Positions 31,794-41,812 are shown, numbered from the stretch's first letter. The stretch: 64,000 nt of DNA from Bacteroidota bacterium (GCA_024280635.1 JAJRPS010000002.1:1-64000), one strand, 5' to 3'. Notes: generated by a model from the sequence alone, not told the origin. Translations and numbers: made by a program.

Positions 31794-34739
31794 TTAATTT
31801 TTTATAATTTGTTTTACTGATTTATTAATGCCATTTTCAATCACTAGAACATAAGCTCCAGAAGCTAGTGCTTCTAAGTTAATTTCTAATTTATGCAAAG
31901 AAACCGTATTCACTTGTGTTTCAATAATTCGCCCTCTTAAATCTACTATTGAAATTTTTGTATCAGATAAATCTAAACTACTCGCTATTGTTACTGTATT
32001 TGAAGTAGGATTAGGATAAATTACCAAATCATCATATTCAAAAGAGTTAGTTGATAATGCAGGGTTGATATCCCCTGTAATTCTAAAGTTATCAATAATT
32101 ACTCCTTCTTCTGCATAACCTGCATCTGCTGCATAGTTAAACCTAAAAATTATATTCGTTTCTGCGCTACCATTTGTTCCATCAAAAGCCGATAAAGGAT
32201 ATTCATAATCATGCATTACATTGTTTTTTCCTCCATCTGGGTGAGTACTATTATCTATTGCTTCACCTGTCCACTGTTTACCAATACATTTCACGCAACT
32301 ATTATTTACAGCAGTATTACTATTATACCATTTTGGAGCAGTGTCTCCTAAAACAGACCAACTTACTCCTCCATTTGTAGAATATTCCATATACATCAAG
32401 TCAAAATCTTGTTCAATATCAAATGCCATGTCAAATTTAACAAAGGTGTTGTCTAATTGCGATAAATCATAACATTGTGATACTAAATAATAATTACTCG
32501 CATCACCATGAATCCCTGAAAGGTTTGTTCCATATACAGCTGAATTACCCGCTGCAGTTGCACCTAATGTAACTCCTGCTGCAGTTCCTCTTTCCCAAGT
32601 ACTAGTACCTGCTCCTTCATCATAAGCAATCAAAGCATCTGCATTTGTAGTAAATGTATTTATCACGTTTTCTGTACCACTATCATTTACAAAAATAGTT
32701 GATGATTTGGTGTTGTTGCTTGTTCTTTCATCTCCTACTATTGTAGTGGTGACGTTTAATATATGAGCACCTCTTGATAAACCTGCTATTGTTAAAGTAT
32801 ATGTTGCTTGTTCACAAATAGCTAAATTACCCGTCCAGGTTTCATTTATATTGGTACCACCATCTATGTTATAAGAAATATCGACAGTTGTTAAAGCTGT
32901 AGTTCCTCCATTTACGATTGTAATATCTTTAGAAAAAGAAGCTCCGCAGTTTACATTAGTATTTTTTGGAATAGTTATTAAAGCAACATCTTTTGCTACA
33001 TTTACATACGCTTCACCAACATTTACCGCATACCAAGCATCTGTTACTGCAATAGCTTCTGTACTTGCAGGACAATATAAAGATTCTACAACAGCAATAG
33101 TTGCTGCTCTTGCATCAGCAAAAGTTGAATTTGCAGTTAGGTAATCTCTTTCTGCCAAATATGCTATTTCAGAAGACTTTACCATTCCAATACCAGTTAC
33201 ATTATAAGTATCTGGTGATGGTGCATTGTTTGTTCCTGATTTACCTGCAGTTAAAATATAAAACCAGTGGTTTAAGACACCACTATTGTTATGTACACCA
33301 CATTGATCATTAGTACTAGAGGGTGTACACCCTCCTTCATCTCCTGTGGTTGTCCAATTTGTTCCTAGGTAAGTATCTGGATTCCCTCTGGATAATGGAT
33401 CACTCATTGAACGTAATGGATTAAACGCTAAGTCTTCTCCAATTTTCCAAACATCGGCATTAGGTGTTCCAGTTAAAGCTCCTGTTCTACCAAAATGTTC
33501 TATACACGCTCCCCAAATATCTGAATAACCTTCATTCATTGCCCCAGATTGATTTTGATATGCTAAGTTTGCTGTATTACTACAAATTGCATGTCCAATC
33601 TCATGTCCACAAACATCCAATGATGTTAAAATGTCAAAACTAGAGCCATCTCCATACGTCATTGCTGTTCCATTCCAAAAAGCGTTATCATAGTTTACAT
33701 CATAATGTACATAACTTTTTATTGTAGCTCCGGCGTCATCATAACTATTTCTTCCAAAAATGGTTTGCCAAAAATCATAGGTCATTTCTGCTCCCCAATG
33801 CGCATCTAAAGCACCATTATCTTTTGATCCATTATCAAACTCACTCGCTGTCCAATTGTTATCATTATCGGTAAAATCTACATTTTGATAGTTGGTGGTA
33901 GTTTGACAATTATACGTAAAAATACCGTTACCTCTTGTATTATCTTGTAATGTATAGCTACCACCTGTTAGAGTTGTTTCAATAGGTCGTGACCCACTAT
34001 AGCGTGTTGCTGCAGTTCCTGCTGCTACTAACATTGTAGCATCATCTAATGTTTCAAACAATGAAGATAGTTTTTCTCCATTTGTTTTTAATTCTTTGCT
34101 AGAAATTAAGCGGTTAGCGTGCTTAATAATTGGATTGGTATATAAAAATTTTCCAGTATGTGCATCTACATATATTTCTTCTCTTGAAATAGGGCTTGTT
34201 GCATAAATATCGAATTTATATGCTAAATGTACGTTCCCTGTATTTATATTTGGGAAAATTAACAACTCTCCGTTGGGTTTTTGATAATTCATTAATTTTG
34301 CTTCCGTTGGGTTTTCCCATAAGTAAGAAGTTGCTCCTACCATATTAACAGCATTTGTAAAAGCAGTACCTACTGATATTGTTGGTGATATGTTTAAGTT
34401 AGAAACGTCATATAATTCGCCATTTACACTTTGCACACGATTACCACTTCCATGAGTAATAGCCATTCCAAAAGTTACTGGTAGTCCTTTATAGTATTGT
34501 TGATGCCTGATGTGAGTAATACCATTTTTATCTGTATTACTTTTAGTTGCTATAAAAGTATTTTCGGAAGTTAAGCCATACTCGCTTGAAAAATTTAAAA
34601 GCGCTTCTGCTACTGTCTTAGGACTATTAAATGTAACTGTTTCTTGACGCGCTACATCTCCTTTTAATTGATTTTTGTTTTGAGCACTTATTTGCAAGAA
34701 AGCCATAAATAAGATGCTAAGTAGTAATTTATTTTTCAT
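31794..34739 (-). CDS. Secreted M4 (thermolysin-like) metalloprotease with T9SS sorting domain
   Basis: A 981-residue secreted protease. Order: signal peptide (residues 1-19), FTP/PepSY propeptide (about 35-210), M4 catalytic domain with HEIGH (His379, Glu380, His383) and the third zinc ligand Glu403 in MNEGYSD, 24 residues after the first His as in thermolysin, then VHNNSGVLNHWFYIL with the catalytic His. After about residue 590 come a CARDB-like beta domain (VALITIPKNTNVNCG, SRGAHILNVTT), a jelly-roll-like domain (FVKFDMAFDIEQDFDLMYMEYS) and a T9SS type A domain (LVIYPNPTSNTVTI to the end). It digests extracellular protein and probably feeds the peptide importers encoded near 56-61 kb. Confidence 0.95.
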   Translation of the reverse strand: MKNKLLLSILFMAFLQISAQNKNQLKGDVARQETVTFNSPKTVAEALLNFSSEYGLTSENTFIATKSNTDKNGITHIRHQQYYKGLPVTFGMAITHGSGNRVQSVNGELYDVSNLNISPTISVGTAFTNAVNMVGATSYLWENPTEAKLMNYQKPNGELLIFPNINTGNVHLAYKFDIYATSPISREEIYVDAHTGKFLYTNPIIKHANRLISSKELKTNGEKLSSLFETLDDATMLVAAGTAATRYSGSRPIETTLTGGSYTLQDNTRGNGIFTYNCQTTTNYQNVDFTDNDNNWTASEFDNGSKDNGALDAHWGAEMTYDFWQTIFGRNSYDDAGATIKSYVHYDVNYDNAFWNGTAMTYGDGSSFDILTSLDVCGHEIGHAICSNTANLAYQNQSGAMNEGYSDIWGACIEHFGRTGALTGTPNADVWKIGEDLAFNPLRSMSDPLSRGNPDTYLGTNWTTTGDEGGCTPSSTNDQCGVHNNSGVLNHWFYILTAGKSGTNNAPSPDTYNVTGIGMVKSSEIAYLAERDYLTANSTFADARAATIAVVESLYCPASTEAIAVTDAWYAVNVGEAYVNVAKDVALITIPKNTNVNCGASFSKDITIVNGGTTALTTVDISYNIDGGTNINETWTGNLAICEQATYTLTIAGLSRGAHILNVTTTIVGDERTSNNTKSSTIFVNDSGTENVINTFTTNADALIAYDEGAGTSTWERGTAAGVTLGATAAGNSAVYGTNLSGIHGDASNYYLVSQCYDLSQLDNTFVKFDMAFDIEQDFDLMYMEYSTNGGVSWSVLGDTAPKWYNSNTAVNNSCVKCIGKQWTGEAIDNSTHPDGGKNNVMHDYEYPLSAFDGTNGSAETNIIFRFNYAADAGYAEEGVIIDNFRITGDINPALSTNSFEYDDLVIYPNPTSNTVTIASSLDLSDTKISIVDLRGRIIETQVNTVSLHKLEINLEALASGAYVLVIENGINKSVKQIIKN

Positions 34740-34857
34740 AATAATTGGGGTTAATTTATTTTAAACTTGAAAAAATAGAGTAGCAATATAAGAATAAATT
34801 AAAGAAATCGCCAAAAGATATAATTTTTAAAAGCATACACTCAATAATGATATCAAA

Positions 34858-34893
34858 AAAACTCCGAAATGTTTTTAAAGTATTGGAGTTGTT
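34858..34893 (-). terminator. Terminator after pyk
   Basis: On the minus strand AACTCC (34890-34885) pairs with GGAGTT (34865-34860), followed by a T run. The loop is long (about 19 bases), so confidence is moderate. Confidence 0.55.
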
Positions 34894-34911
34894 TTTTAGG
34901 GTTATGATACG

Positions 34912-36342
34912 TTATTCAATTTCCGAGACTCGCAAAGTGTTAACCTTCCCTTTTTTTATAATAGGCATGGATGATAGGTTGATTAGGTATTCCCCTTTTT
35001 TCACATATCCTAATTCTTTGCAAATATTATTTACATCTTCTACCGTATCATCAGTGCTGGTAAATTTGTTGTAAAAAATACCCTTCACGCCCCATAATAA
35101 ATTCAGGCGTGCTAATATATTTTTATTTGAGCTAAAGGCTAAAATATGAGCATTAGGTCTCCATGCTGAAATTTGAAAAGCGGTATACCCTGAATTGGTT
35201 AAGGTGCAAATGGCTCTTGCCTCAATATCATTTGCCATGTGTGCGGCATGGTAACATACCGATTTGGTGATGTAACGGTCGGTTTTAATATGTGGAGCTA
35301 TTTGTGGCACGATAATTAGCGGCGAGTCTTCAACACTTTTAATAATTTTCGTTACAGTTTCAATAACTTCTACAGGATATTTTCCTACAGATGTTTCTCC
35401 AGATAGCATTACTGCATCAGCACCATCCATAATGGAGTTGGCTACATCATTAACTTCAGCACGTGTTGGTGTTAAACTATCAAGCATAGTTTCCATCATT
35501 TGCGTTGCTATAATTACAGGTATTCTTGCTTTTTTTGCACGTAGTACTAACTCTTTTTGAACAATAGGAACCTGTTCAGCAGGAATTTCGACTCCTAGAT
35601 CACCACGAGCCACCATTAAAGCATCACAATTGGCTACTATTTCATCAATATTAGCAACACCTTCTGGTTTTTCTATTTTGGCGATAATGGGTATTTTAAA
35701 ATCGGAAAATTGTTCTACTAATTTTTGCAACAATTTTAAGTCGGCAGCATGACGCACAAAGGACAAGGCAAGCCAATCTACTTGTTGTTTGATGGCAAAC
35801 TCAGCATCAGCAATATCCTTAACCGTTAACGCGGGTAATGAAATGTTGGTGTTAGGTAAGTTCACCCCTTTTTTTGAACGTAAAGGTCCTCCTTGAATGA
35901 CAACAGCTTCAACTTCATTTTTGTTGTTAGTTTTGGTTACTTCAAACATTAATTTACCATCGTCTAATAAAATACGCTCTCCTGCTGTTACATCTTTAGG
36001 GAATTGTTCATAGTTCATGTATACACGTGTTGCGCTGCCATCAAATGGTTTTCCTGTACAAAAAGTAATAAAATCCCCTTTATTAACAACAACATCTTGC
36101 TTCATTACGCCTACACGTAATTTAGGGCCTTGTAAATCACCTAAAATAGCGATATTGTATTGGTATTTATCGTTTAGTTTTCTAATGATTTTAATACGTT
36201 CTTTTACATCATCATAATCGGCGTGAGAAAAGTTAATGCGAAACACATTTACTCCTGCTTTTATCATGTTGTGTATAATTTCCTCGGAGGAACTTGCGGG
36301 TCCTAGTGTTGCAACGATTTTGGTTTTTTTTGAGAATGGCAT
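34912..36342 (-). CDS. pyk: Pyruvate kinase
   Basis: A 476-residue glycolytic enzyme making pyruvate and ATP from phosphoenolpyruvate. It has KTKIVATLGPASSS, FRINFSHADYDD, the active-site segment IIAKIEKPEGVANIDEI, the MVARGDLGVEIPAEQVP motif, TQMMETMLDSLTPTRAEVNDVANSIMDGADAVMLSGETSVGKYPVE, and the C-terminal ICTLTNSGYTA allosteric domain. Length is normal. It directly abuts the IPExxxVDY gene (adjacent bases), so they form one transcript. Confidence 0.97.
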   Translation of the reverse strand: MPFSKKTKIVATLGPASSSEEIIHNMIKAGVNVFRINFSHADYDDVKERIKIIRKLNDKYQYNIAILGDLQGPKLRVGVMKQDVVVNKGDFITFCTGKPFDGSATRVYMNYEQFPKDVTAGERILLDDGKLMFEVTKTNNKNEVEAVVIQGGPLRSKKGVNLPNTNISLPALTVKDIADAEFAIKQQVDWLALSFVRHAADLKLLQKLVEQFSDFKIPIIAKIEKPEGVANIDEIVANCDALMVARGDLGVEIPAEQVPIVQKELVLRAKKARIPVIIATQMMETMLDSLTPTRAEVNDVANSIMDGADAVMLSGETSVGKYPVEVIETVTKIIKSVEDSPLIIVPQIAPHIKTDRYITKSVCYHAAHMANDIEARAICTLTNSGYTAFQISAWRPNAHILAFSSNKNILARLNLLWGVKGIFYNKFTSTDDTVEDVNNICKELGYVKKGEYLINLSSMPIIKKGKVNTLRVSEIE

Positions 36343-36795
36343 TTAATAAAAAATTAAGTTGTTTTTAGATTTTAGTTGATTGGTGTCTATTTCAAAAGAG
36401 GTTATTACTTGTGAAATAGCGCTAATTTTTTTGTTTATATTTTTATGGTCATTACTATTTTCTATTTTTAAAAAATAGTCAACATTTTTATATTCAGGTA
36501 TTAAATAGGTTTTAATACGATTGGGTTCGGAGTCAAAAATAAGGGTGTCACCATGTGATTTTTCAATACAGCGTTCTCCAGTATTACTTACCAAACTCCA
36601 TGTTTCTTGTTGTTGTTCATTTTTATAATCAAATAACTCAAAACTATCAATATTTTGTTTGTATTTTAAATGTAGCAGCAAGTTTCGATTTAGAAAATAA
36701 GCCAATCGATACATTTCTAAAGTGGTATGAATGGCAAATAGCTTAAAATCTTCTTCTTGAAAGTCATCTAATGCTAATTTGTAAGTTGCTGCCAT
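36343..36795 (-). CDS. IPExxxVDY family protein
   Basis: A 150-residue cytoplasmic protein with the family signature IPEYKNVDYFLKI (about residues 98-110) and the N-terminal segment FAIHTTLEMYRLAYFLNRNL. The family is restricted to Bacteroidota and is usually encoded immediately upstream of pyk, as here with no gap. Function unknown; the tight linkage suggests a link to pyruvate kinase expression or activity, which is inference. Confidence 0.88.
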   Translation of the reverse strand: MAATYKLALDDFQEEDFKLFAIHTTLEMYRLAYFLNRNLLLHLKYKQNIDSFELFDYKNEQQQETWSLVSNTGERCIEKSHGDTLIFDSEPNRIKTYLIPEYKNVDYFLKIENSNDHKNINKKISAISQVITSFEIDTNQLKSKNNLIFY

Positions 36796-36812
36796 ATTTT
36801 TTTTGCAAGAAA

Positions 36813-36820
36813 CAAAGGTA
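36813..36820 (-). promoter_or_regulatory. -7 promoter element of the IPExxxVDY-pyk unit (TACCTTTG)
   Basis: A perfect TAnnTTTG match, 17 bp upstream of the IPExxxVDY start. Confidence 0.6.
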
Positions 36821-36867
36821 CGTAATATCTATTGTGAAACTATATTAATGGTGTTAAAAAAAATATG

Positions 36868-38229
36868 CTACCCAAATAATTCTGTTATTAAATCTTCAAT
36901 TTTAGATATTAAAACGATTTCTATTTTGGTGTTCTTTAAACCAATTTTATTGTGTTTTGCTACAATTATTTTTAAAAACCCTAGTTTTTCTGCTTCGGAT
37001 ATGCGTTGGTCTATTTTGTTTACAGGACGTATTTCGCCAGATAATCCTACTTCTCCAGCAAAAGCTACATTTTTTTCTACTAAAATATCTTCATTGCTGG
37101 ATAATATAGCGGCTACAACTGCTAAATCTATTGCGGGGTCATCAACACTCATCCCACCAGTAATGTTTAAAAATACATCTTTTGCTCCTAAACGAAATCC
37201 TGCTCGTTTTTCTAATACTGCCAATAACATGTTTAAGCGTTTGGCATTGTACCCTGTTGCGCTACGCTGTGGCGTACCATAAACTGCGGTACTTACAAGC
37301 GCTTGTATTTCAATAAGTAGTGGTCGCATGCCCTCAATACTTACCGCTATAGCATTACCACTTAATGGGGAGGTGTTTTTAGAAATTAATATCTCAGAAG
37401 GATTGAGTACTTCTCTTAAACCGGTACTTTGCATTTCATAAATTCCAATTTCATGTGTAGAGCCATATCGGTTTTTTAAAGCACGTAAAATTCGGTATAC
37501 ATGATTTCTATCACCTTCAAATTGCAATACAGTGTCTACCATGTGTTCTAGTATTTTTGGTCCTGCAATAGCGCCATCTTTAGTAATGTGTCCTATTAAA
37601 ATGACGGGTGTTCCTGTTTCTTTGGCAAATTTTATAAGTTCGGATGTAGTTTCTCGTATTTGAGAAATGCTTCCTGCAGATGATTCTACATAATCAGTAT
37701 GTAGGGTTTGTATGGAGTCAATTACAACAATATCAGGCTGAATGTCTTCAATTTGTTTGAAGATATTTTGTGTTTTGGTTTCGGTTAAAATGTAACACAA
37801 ATCGGAATTTGGCGTGATGCGTTGTGCGCGCATTTTTATTTGTTGTGCACTTTCTTCACCTGAAACATATAGTGTTTTGTATGGTAATTGCAATGCTATT
37901 TGCAGCAATAATGTTGATTTTCCAATACCAGGCTCACCCCCTAAAAGGGTTAGGGACCCAGAAACTAAACCGCCTCCTAAAACTCGATTAAACTCTTGAT
38001 TCAAGGTTTTTAAGCGCGCTTCTTTAGTGGTTTCAATGTCAGATATTCTTACGGGTTGTGCTGCTTTTATTTTGGAGGTTTTATCAGATTTCCACGTTTT
38101 TTTATCTTCCTTTTGAATGATTTCTTCAGCAATAGTATTCCACTCTTTACAAGTATTACATTGTCCTTGCCATTTGGAATATGCTGCGCCACAATTTTGG
38201 CAATAATATGCTGTTTTTACTTTTGCCAT
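36868..38229 (-). CDS. radA: DNA repair protein RadA
   Basis: A 453-residue RecA-like helicase that helps branch migration during recombination. It has a four-Cys zinc finger at the N-terminus (YYCQNCGAAYSKWQGQCNTC), Walker A in GGEPGIGKSTLL, Walker B in PDIVVIDSIQTL, the RadA-specific KNRYGST motif and a C-terminal Lon-like domain (NITGGMSVDDPAIDLAVVAAILSS). Length is normal. It is on the same strand as the esterase gene upstream, 14 bp apart. Confidence 0.97.
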   Translation of the reverse strand: MAKVKTAYYCQNCGAAYSKWQGQCNTCKEWNTIAEEIIQKEDKKTWKSDKTSKIKAAQPVRISDIETTKEARLKTLNQEFNRVLGGGLVSGSLTLLGGEPGIGKSTLLLQIALQLPYKTLYVSGEESAQQIKMRAQRITPNSDLCYILTETKTQNIFKQIEDIQPDIVVIDSIQTLHTDYVESSAGSISQIRETTSELIKFAKETGTPVILIGHITKDGAIAGPKILEHMVDTVLQFEGDRNHVYRILRALKNRYGSTHEIGIYEMQSTGLREVLNPSEILISKNTSPLSGNAIAVSIEGMRPLLIEIQALVSTAVYGTPQRSATGYNAKRLNMLLAVLEKRAGFRLGAKDVFLNITGGMSVDDPAIDLAVVAAILSSNEDILVEKNVAFAGEVGLSGEIRPVNKIDQRISEAEKLGFLKIIVAKHNKIGLKNTKIEIVLISKIEDLITELFG

Positions 38230-38243
38230 GATATTTTTGTGTT

Positions 38244-39413
38244 TTATTTGTATCCAAAATCAGCTTTAATTTGTTCAGCACGTTCTAACATGCCATCTTT
38301 AGTAAGGTTGCCTATTTCTTTCATAGTATAAGCAGACATGTATGCTTTCATGGCTTTTTTAGGCTTAGGATCTTCTTCGGATTTTTCATAAAATAGTCCT
38401 TTGTAATATAATCCTAACATTGTTTCCGGATATTGTTGTTGGGCAAGTTTACTTAATAATTCAAATACTTCCCATTCTTCATTTTTTCTTAAAGCAGCTT
38501 CGGCGGCATTAAAATCATTTAAACGGATGCGTTTTTTAATACCGTACAATCTTTTAATGTCGTCATATTTTTTTACTAAATAGTCATAAGCGGTACCGTT
38601 TTCATACGTCAGTACTTTTTCTTTATATTCTTTACGATCAATGGGTTTGAAAGTTTTATAAACGGATTCTATAGCTTCTGGTATTGCATGACTAACCAAT
38701 TCATAATGTGTTTTTCCTTTGTAAAAGTTGTAGTTGTAGTGGAACAATGAATCGGTTACACTTTCTAATTTTTTATTAAGGGCTATAATTTTTTTCTTGT
38801 TCTTTTTTCTATCATTTTCTGATGTGGTTAAAGAGTAAAAAACATCTTCATTTAATCCTGTATTTTGGTTTAAACGATCGGTTAAATATTTTTCCATATT
38901 AACTGATAAATTAGGGCTTAATGAAATGTATGTTCTGAAAAAAGGTTGTTGTTGTAATAAGTAATAATTAATGTAATTTGCAGATTCTCCATGTCCAATA
39001 ATCGTTCTTTGTGGAACGGTACGATAGTTATTATCAATAAAGTTAAAGAGTTCATAGGTAACAAAATTCATGAAAGTTTCACCAAATTCAGTTGGTAAAC
39101 CGCTAATTTCATCTAAGAAAAAATCATCCATTTTTTTACCGTATTGATTTAAACCTACAACGATTGTTTCGGGCATTTCATCCCAGTAAGAGTAATAATC
39201 TACCGTACCAGCAACGGGTTCAAATAAATAATCTCCATCTAAAACTACTATTACAGGGTATGATTTATCGGTATTAGCAGTATAGTTACGTGGTAATTGT
39301 ACTTTTATTTGACGTTTTTCGCCGTTTGCATCACGAATTTCGGTGTATGATACTTGTGCTATCGTGTTTATACTGAAACAAAGGAATGCGAATGCTATAA
39401 TTATTTTTTTCAT
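38244..39413 (-). CDS. Exported alpha/beta-hydrolase esterase with helical C-terminus
   Basis: A 389-residue protein with a signal peptide (MKKIIIAFAFLCFSINTIAQ). The esterase-D/ferri-siderophore-esterase-like domain has VQLPRNY, YPVIVVLDGDYLF, FIDNNYRTVPQRTIIGHGESANYINYYLL with GHGES as the nucleophile elbow (Gly-x-Ser-x-Gly variant), and a candidate His in KTHYELVSHAIPEAI. The C-terminal 120 residues are helical, TPR-like (EAALRKNEEWEVFELLSKLAQ, GLYYKGLFYEKSEED). The substrate is unknown. It lies between radA and the flippase-like gene on the minus strand and may be co-transcribed with radA. Confidence 0.78.
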   Translation of the reverse strand: MKKIIIAFAFLCFSINTIAQVSYTEIRDANGEKRQIKVQLPRNYTANTDKSYPVIVVLDGDYLFEPVAGTVDYYSYWDEMPETIVVGLNQYGKKMDDFFLDEISGLPTEFGETFMNFVTYELFNFIDNNYRTVPQRTIIGHGESANYINYYLLQQQPFFRTYISLSPNLSVNMEKYLTDRLNQNTGLNEDVFYSLTTSENDRKKNKKKIIALNKKLESVTDSLFHYNYNFYKGKTHYELVSHAIPEAIESVYKTFKPIDRKEYKEKVLTYENGTAYDYLVKKYDDIKRLYGIKKRIRLNDFNAAEAALRKNEEWEVFELLSKLAQQQYPETMLGLYYKGLFYEKSEEDPKPKKAMKAYMSAYTMKEIGNLTKDGMLERAEQIKADFGYK

Positions 39414-39466
39414 GATTAGATGATTTAAAATGTTAATCTAGATTTTTTAAAACGACAAGATAGTCA

Positions 39467-40462
39467 TTATTTTTTGTTGTTAAAAATAGGTATGTAAAAG
39501 AAAGATAAAGCTCCTGTTATAACGGTTAATATGGTTTGTGAGCTCCAAATGATCCATCCTATTGCCAAACCACTTTGTGTGCTTATTTTGAAAAGTGATA
39601 ACGTTTCTTGTATTACTAAAGGAAAACTTCCTAAACCTCCATTTGTTGTAGCAATAGTAAATGATCCCGTTACAAATGAAACAATTGCAGCGCTAAAGGA
39701 TATGTTTTGTGTTTCAGGAATGGCAAAAAAGACTACGTAAAACATGACTAAATACATGATCCAAATAAAAACGGTATGTCCTATAAATGCCCATTTTTTA
39801 TCCATAGAAAGAATGCTCAAAACGCCTTCTTCTAAGCCTAAAAGGAAGGATTTTATTTTTAAAATAAATTTATTGTGTGGGTTTTTAAACATGCGATATG
39901 CTAATAAAAATAGCACACTAGCTATAGCAAAAAATATTATTAACAACCAGATGTTACTAAATATTTTGGTTTGTATGAGTTTAAAAAGTTGTTCTAGAAT
40001 GCTTAATATTAAATCATATTGCAATAATAGGGCAGTTAAAACAAATAAAAGCGACATGATTACATCAGCAATGCGTTCAGCAACAATAGTTCCAAATGCT
40101 TTTTCAAAAGATACGTTTTCATAAGTGGTTATTGTAGTGGCTCTTAAAACTTCTCCAGAACGTGGGATGCCTAAATTAGCAAAATAGGCAATCATAACTG
40201 CCATAAACCGATTTAAAAATTTGGTTTTATAACCTAGTGTTCCTAGTGTAAATCCCCAACGATAGGCTCTTGATAAATGACTTAAAAGTCCAATAAAAAT
40301 AGAAACCCCTACCCAAAAATAATCAGCTTCTTTGATGTAGCGCATTACATCATTTCTTTCTTGTGGAGTGGTATTTTGATAAGTTATCCAAATTAAAAAA
40401 ACACCAAAAAGTACCGGAACGATAATTTTTAGTGCTTTTGTGATTTGTTTTTTTTGCAACAA
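39467..40462 (-). CDS. UPF0104 / LPG-synthase transmembrane-domain protein
   Basis: A 331-residue integral membrane protein with about eight TM helices and the family motifs SIFIGLLSHLSRAYRW, NLGIPRSGEVLRA, and TNGGLGSFPLVIQETL. It resembles the flippase half of lysylphosphatidylglycerol synthase (MprF) without the catalytic domain; the lipid handled is unknown. It starts 2 bp after the panD stop, so it is co-transcribed with panC-panD, an arrangement common in flavobacteria. Confidence 0.85.
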   Translation of the reverse strand: MLQKKQITKALKIIVPVLFGVFLIWITYQNTTPQERNDVMRYIKEADYFWVGVSIFIGLLSHLSRAYRWGFTLGTLGYKTKFLNRFMAVMIAYFANLGIPRSGEVLRATTITTYENVSFEKAFGTIVAERIADVIMSLLFVLTALLLQYDLILSILEQLFKLIQTKIFSNIWLLIIFFAIASVLFLLAYRMFKNPHNKFILKIKSFLLGLEEGVLSILSMDKKWAFIGHTVFIWIMYLVMFYVVFFAIPETQNISFSAAIVSFVTGSFTIATTNGGLGSFPLVIQETLSLFKISTQSGLAIGWIIWSSQTILTVITGALSFFYIPIFNNKK

Positions 40463-40464
40463 AA

Positions 40465-40815
40465 TTAGTTTAATAAGTTGTTTGCTTCATTTGGAAATAC
40501 CAATGCAGGCTTAAAGATTTTTGCTTCCTCAATATCCATCATGGCGTAAGTAATTAATATCAATACGTCACCTGGTGAAACTTTACGTGCGGCAGCACCA
40601 TTTAAGGTGATTTCGCCAGAATTTCGAGGTCCTGGGATGGCATAGGTTTCTAAACGCTCGCCGTTATTGTTATTTACAATTTGAACTTTTTCTCCTTGTA
40701 CTATATTTGCAGCATCCATTAAATCTTCATCAATGGTAATGCTTCCTATATAATTTAAATCGGCACCGGTTACTTTAATCCGATGGATTTTTGATTTTAC
40801 TACGTGTATTAACAT
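40465..40815 (-). CDS. panD: Aspartate 1-decarboxylase
   Basis: A 116-residue pyruvoyl enzyme that makes beta-alanine for pantothenate. The self-cleavage site is in YIGSITID between Gly24 and Ser25, exactly the family position. [12 protein letters not shown] and [12 protein letters not shown] are further landmarks. It lies 12 bp after panC, so both arms joined by PanC are made from one transcript. Confidence 0.97.
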   Translation of the reverse strand: MLIHVVKSKIHRIKVTGADLNYIGSITIDEDLMDAANIVQGEKVQIVNNNNGERLETYAIPGPRNSGEITLNGAAARKVSPGDVLILITYAMMDIEEAKIFKPALVFPNEANNLLN

Positions 40816-40827
40816 GGGGTAAAGGTA

Positions 40828-41676
40828 TTAATTTAAAGCGATATTATCTATTAATCTTACATTATCAATAAAAGCGGCAATAAATATTCTATATTTTTGC
40901 TTTTTCGATTTTCGTTTCACCGTTTTTAAGGTGGTAACTTCTGCAATGGTAACGTATTCTAGTTTAAAATGTTTATTTTTAGCAAACTGCTTGGTTACCC
41001 ATTCTTCTACTTTACTAGCACTTTTTGTGCCAAACTTTTTTTTTGCTTGTAAAAGTGTTTTGTATATAAAAGACGCTTCTGTTTTTCCAGTATCGGTTAA
41101 GCGAGTGTTTCGAGAGCTCATAGCTAAGCCAGATGCTTCTCTAAAAATTTCACAACCAATGATGTTTACGTCTAAATTGTATTTAGAAACTAATTTTTTA
41201 ACAATTTGAAGTTGTTGAAAATCTTTTTCTCCAAAATAAGCGTTGGTTGGTTTTAATGTGCTAAAAAAATAGTCTAAAATAGTACCTACGCCATCAAAAT
41301 GCCCATCTCTAAATTTGCCTTCCATCTGAAATTCTAGTCCATCAAAACTGTATTTTTTAGATTGTATAGTATTGCCGTAAATTTCATTAGTATTTGGAGC
41401 AAAAACAATAATTTTATCTGATAATGTTTGTATTAAAGCAACGTCTTTTTGTAAAGTTCTAGGGTATTTTTCTAAATCTTTTGTGTTGTTAAATTGAGTA
41501 GGATTCACAAAAACACTCACAATTACAACGTTATTTTGAGCAATTGCTTTTTTTATTAATGATAAATGCCCTTTGTGTAATGCTCCCATTGTAGGTACAA
41601 AACCAATAGTTTTTCCTTTATTTAATAGTGGTTCAAGGTGTTTGGTAACACTTGTATTGGTTTTAAATATATCCAT
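40828..41676 (-). CDS. panC: Pantoate-beta-alanine ligase
   Basis: A 282-residue enzyme that joins pantoate and beta-alanine with ATP. It has GFVPTMGALHKGHLSLI (HIGH-type), SVFVNPTQFN, GxFRDGHFDGV (here KFRDGHFDGVGTI), YFGEKDFQQL and MSSRNTRL. A short basic insert near the end (KTVKRKSKKQKY) is unusual but in a surface region. It is the first gene of the panC-panD-UPF0104 unit and is divergent from the GT5-like gene. Confidence 0.96.
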   Translation of the reverse strand: MDIFKTNTSVTKHLEPLLNKGKTIGFVPTMGALHKGHLSLIKKAIAQNNVVIVSVFVNPTQFNNTKDLEKYPRTLQKDVALIQTLSDKIIVFAPNTNEIYGNTIQSKKYSFDGLEFQMEGKFRDGHFDGVGTILDYFFSTLKPTNAYFGEKDFQQLQIVKKLVSKYNLDVNIIGCEIFREASGLAMSSRNTRLTDTGKTEASFIYKTLLQAKKKFGTKSASKVEEWVTKQFAKNKHFKLEYVTIAEVTTLKTVKRKSKKQKYRIFIAAFIDNVRLIDNIALN

Positions 41677-41698
41677 TTATAAAAACTTTAACGAAACG

Positions 41699-41706
41699 CA
41701 AACATA
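41699..41706 (-). promoter_or_regulatory. -7 promoter element of panC (TATGTTTG)
   Basis: A perfect TAnnTTTG match followed by C, 22 bp upstream of panC. Confidence 0.6.
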
Positions 41707-41736
41707 ATACATTATGGTTAATTTGCATAATTTTTG

Positions 41737-41744
41737 TAATTTTG
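41737..41744 (+). promoter_or_regulatory. -7 promoter element of the GT5-like gene (TAATTTTG)
   Basis: A perfect TAnnTTTG match followed by C, divergent from the panC promoter about 30 bp away. Confidence 0.6.
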
Positions 41745-41812
41745 CAAAGTTTTAAATCATTTTTATGATTTATAAAAACAATTTATTTACAATACAGAAA
41801 GCACAAGAAGAC

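Noticed and set aside
32174-33313. Open plus-strand frames opposite the M4 protease
   Set aside because: Tyr/Leu-rich, no start context, no domain; shadows of the protease gene.
38244-39413. Carbohydrate-active esterase in a polysaccharide utilisation locus
   Set aside because: No SusC/SusD pair or glycoside hydrolase lies nearby, so only a general esterase call is justified.
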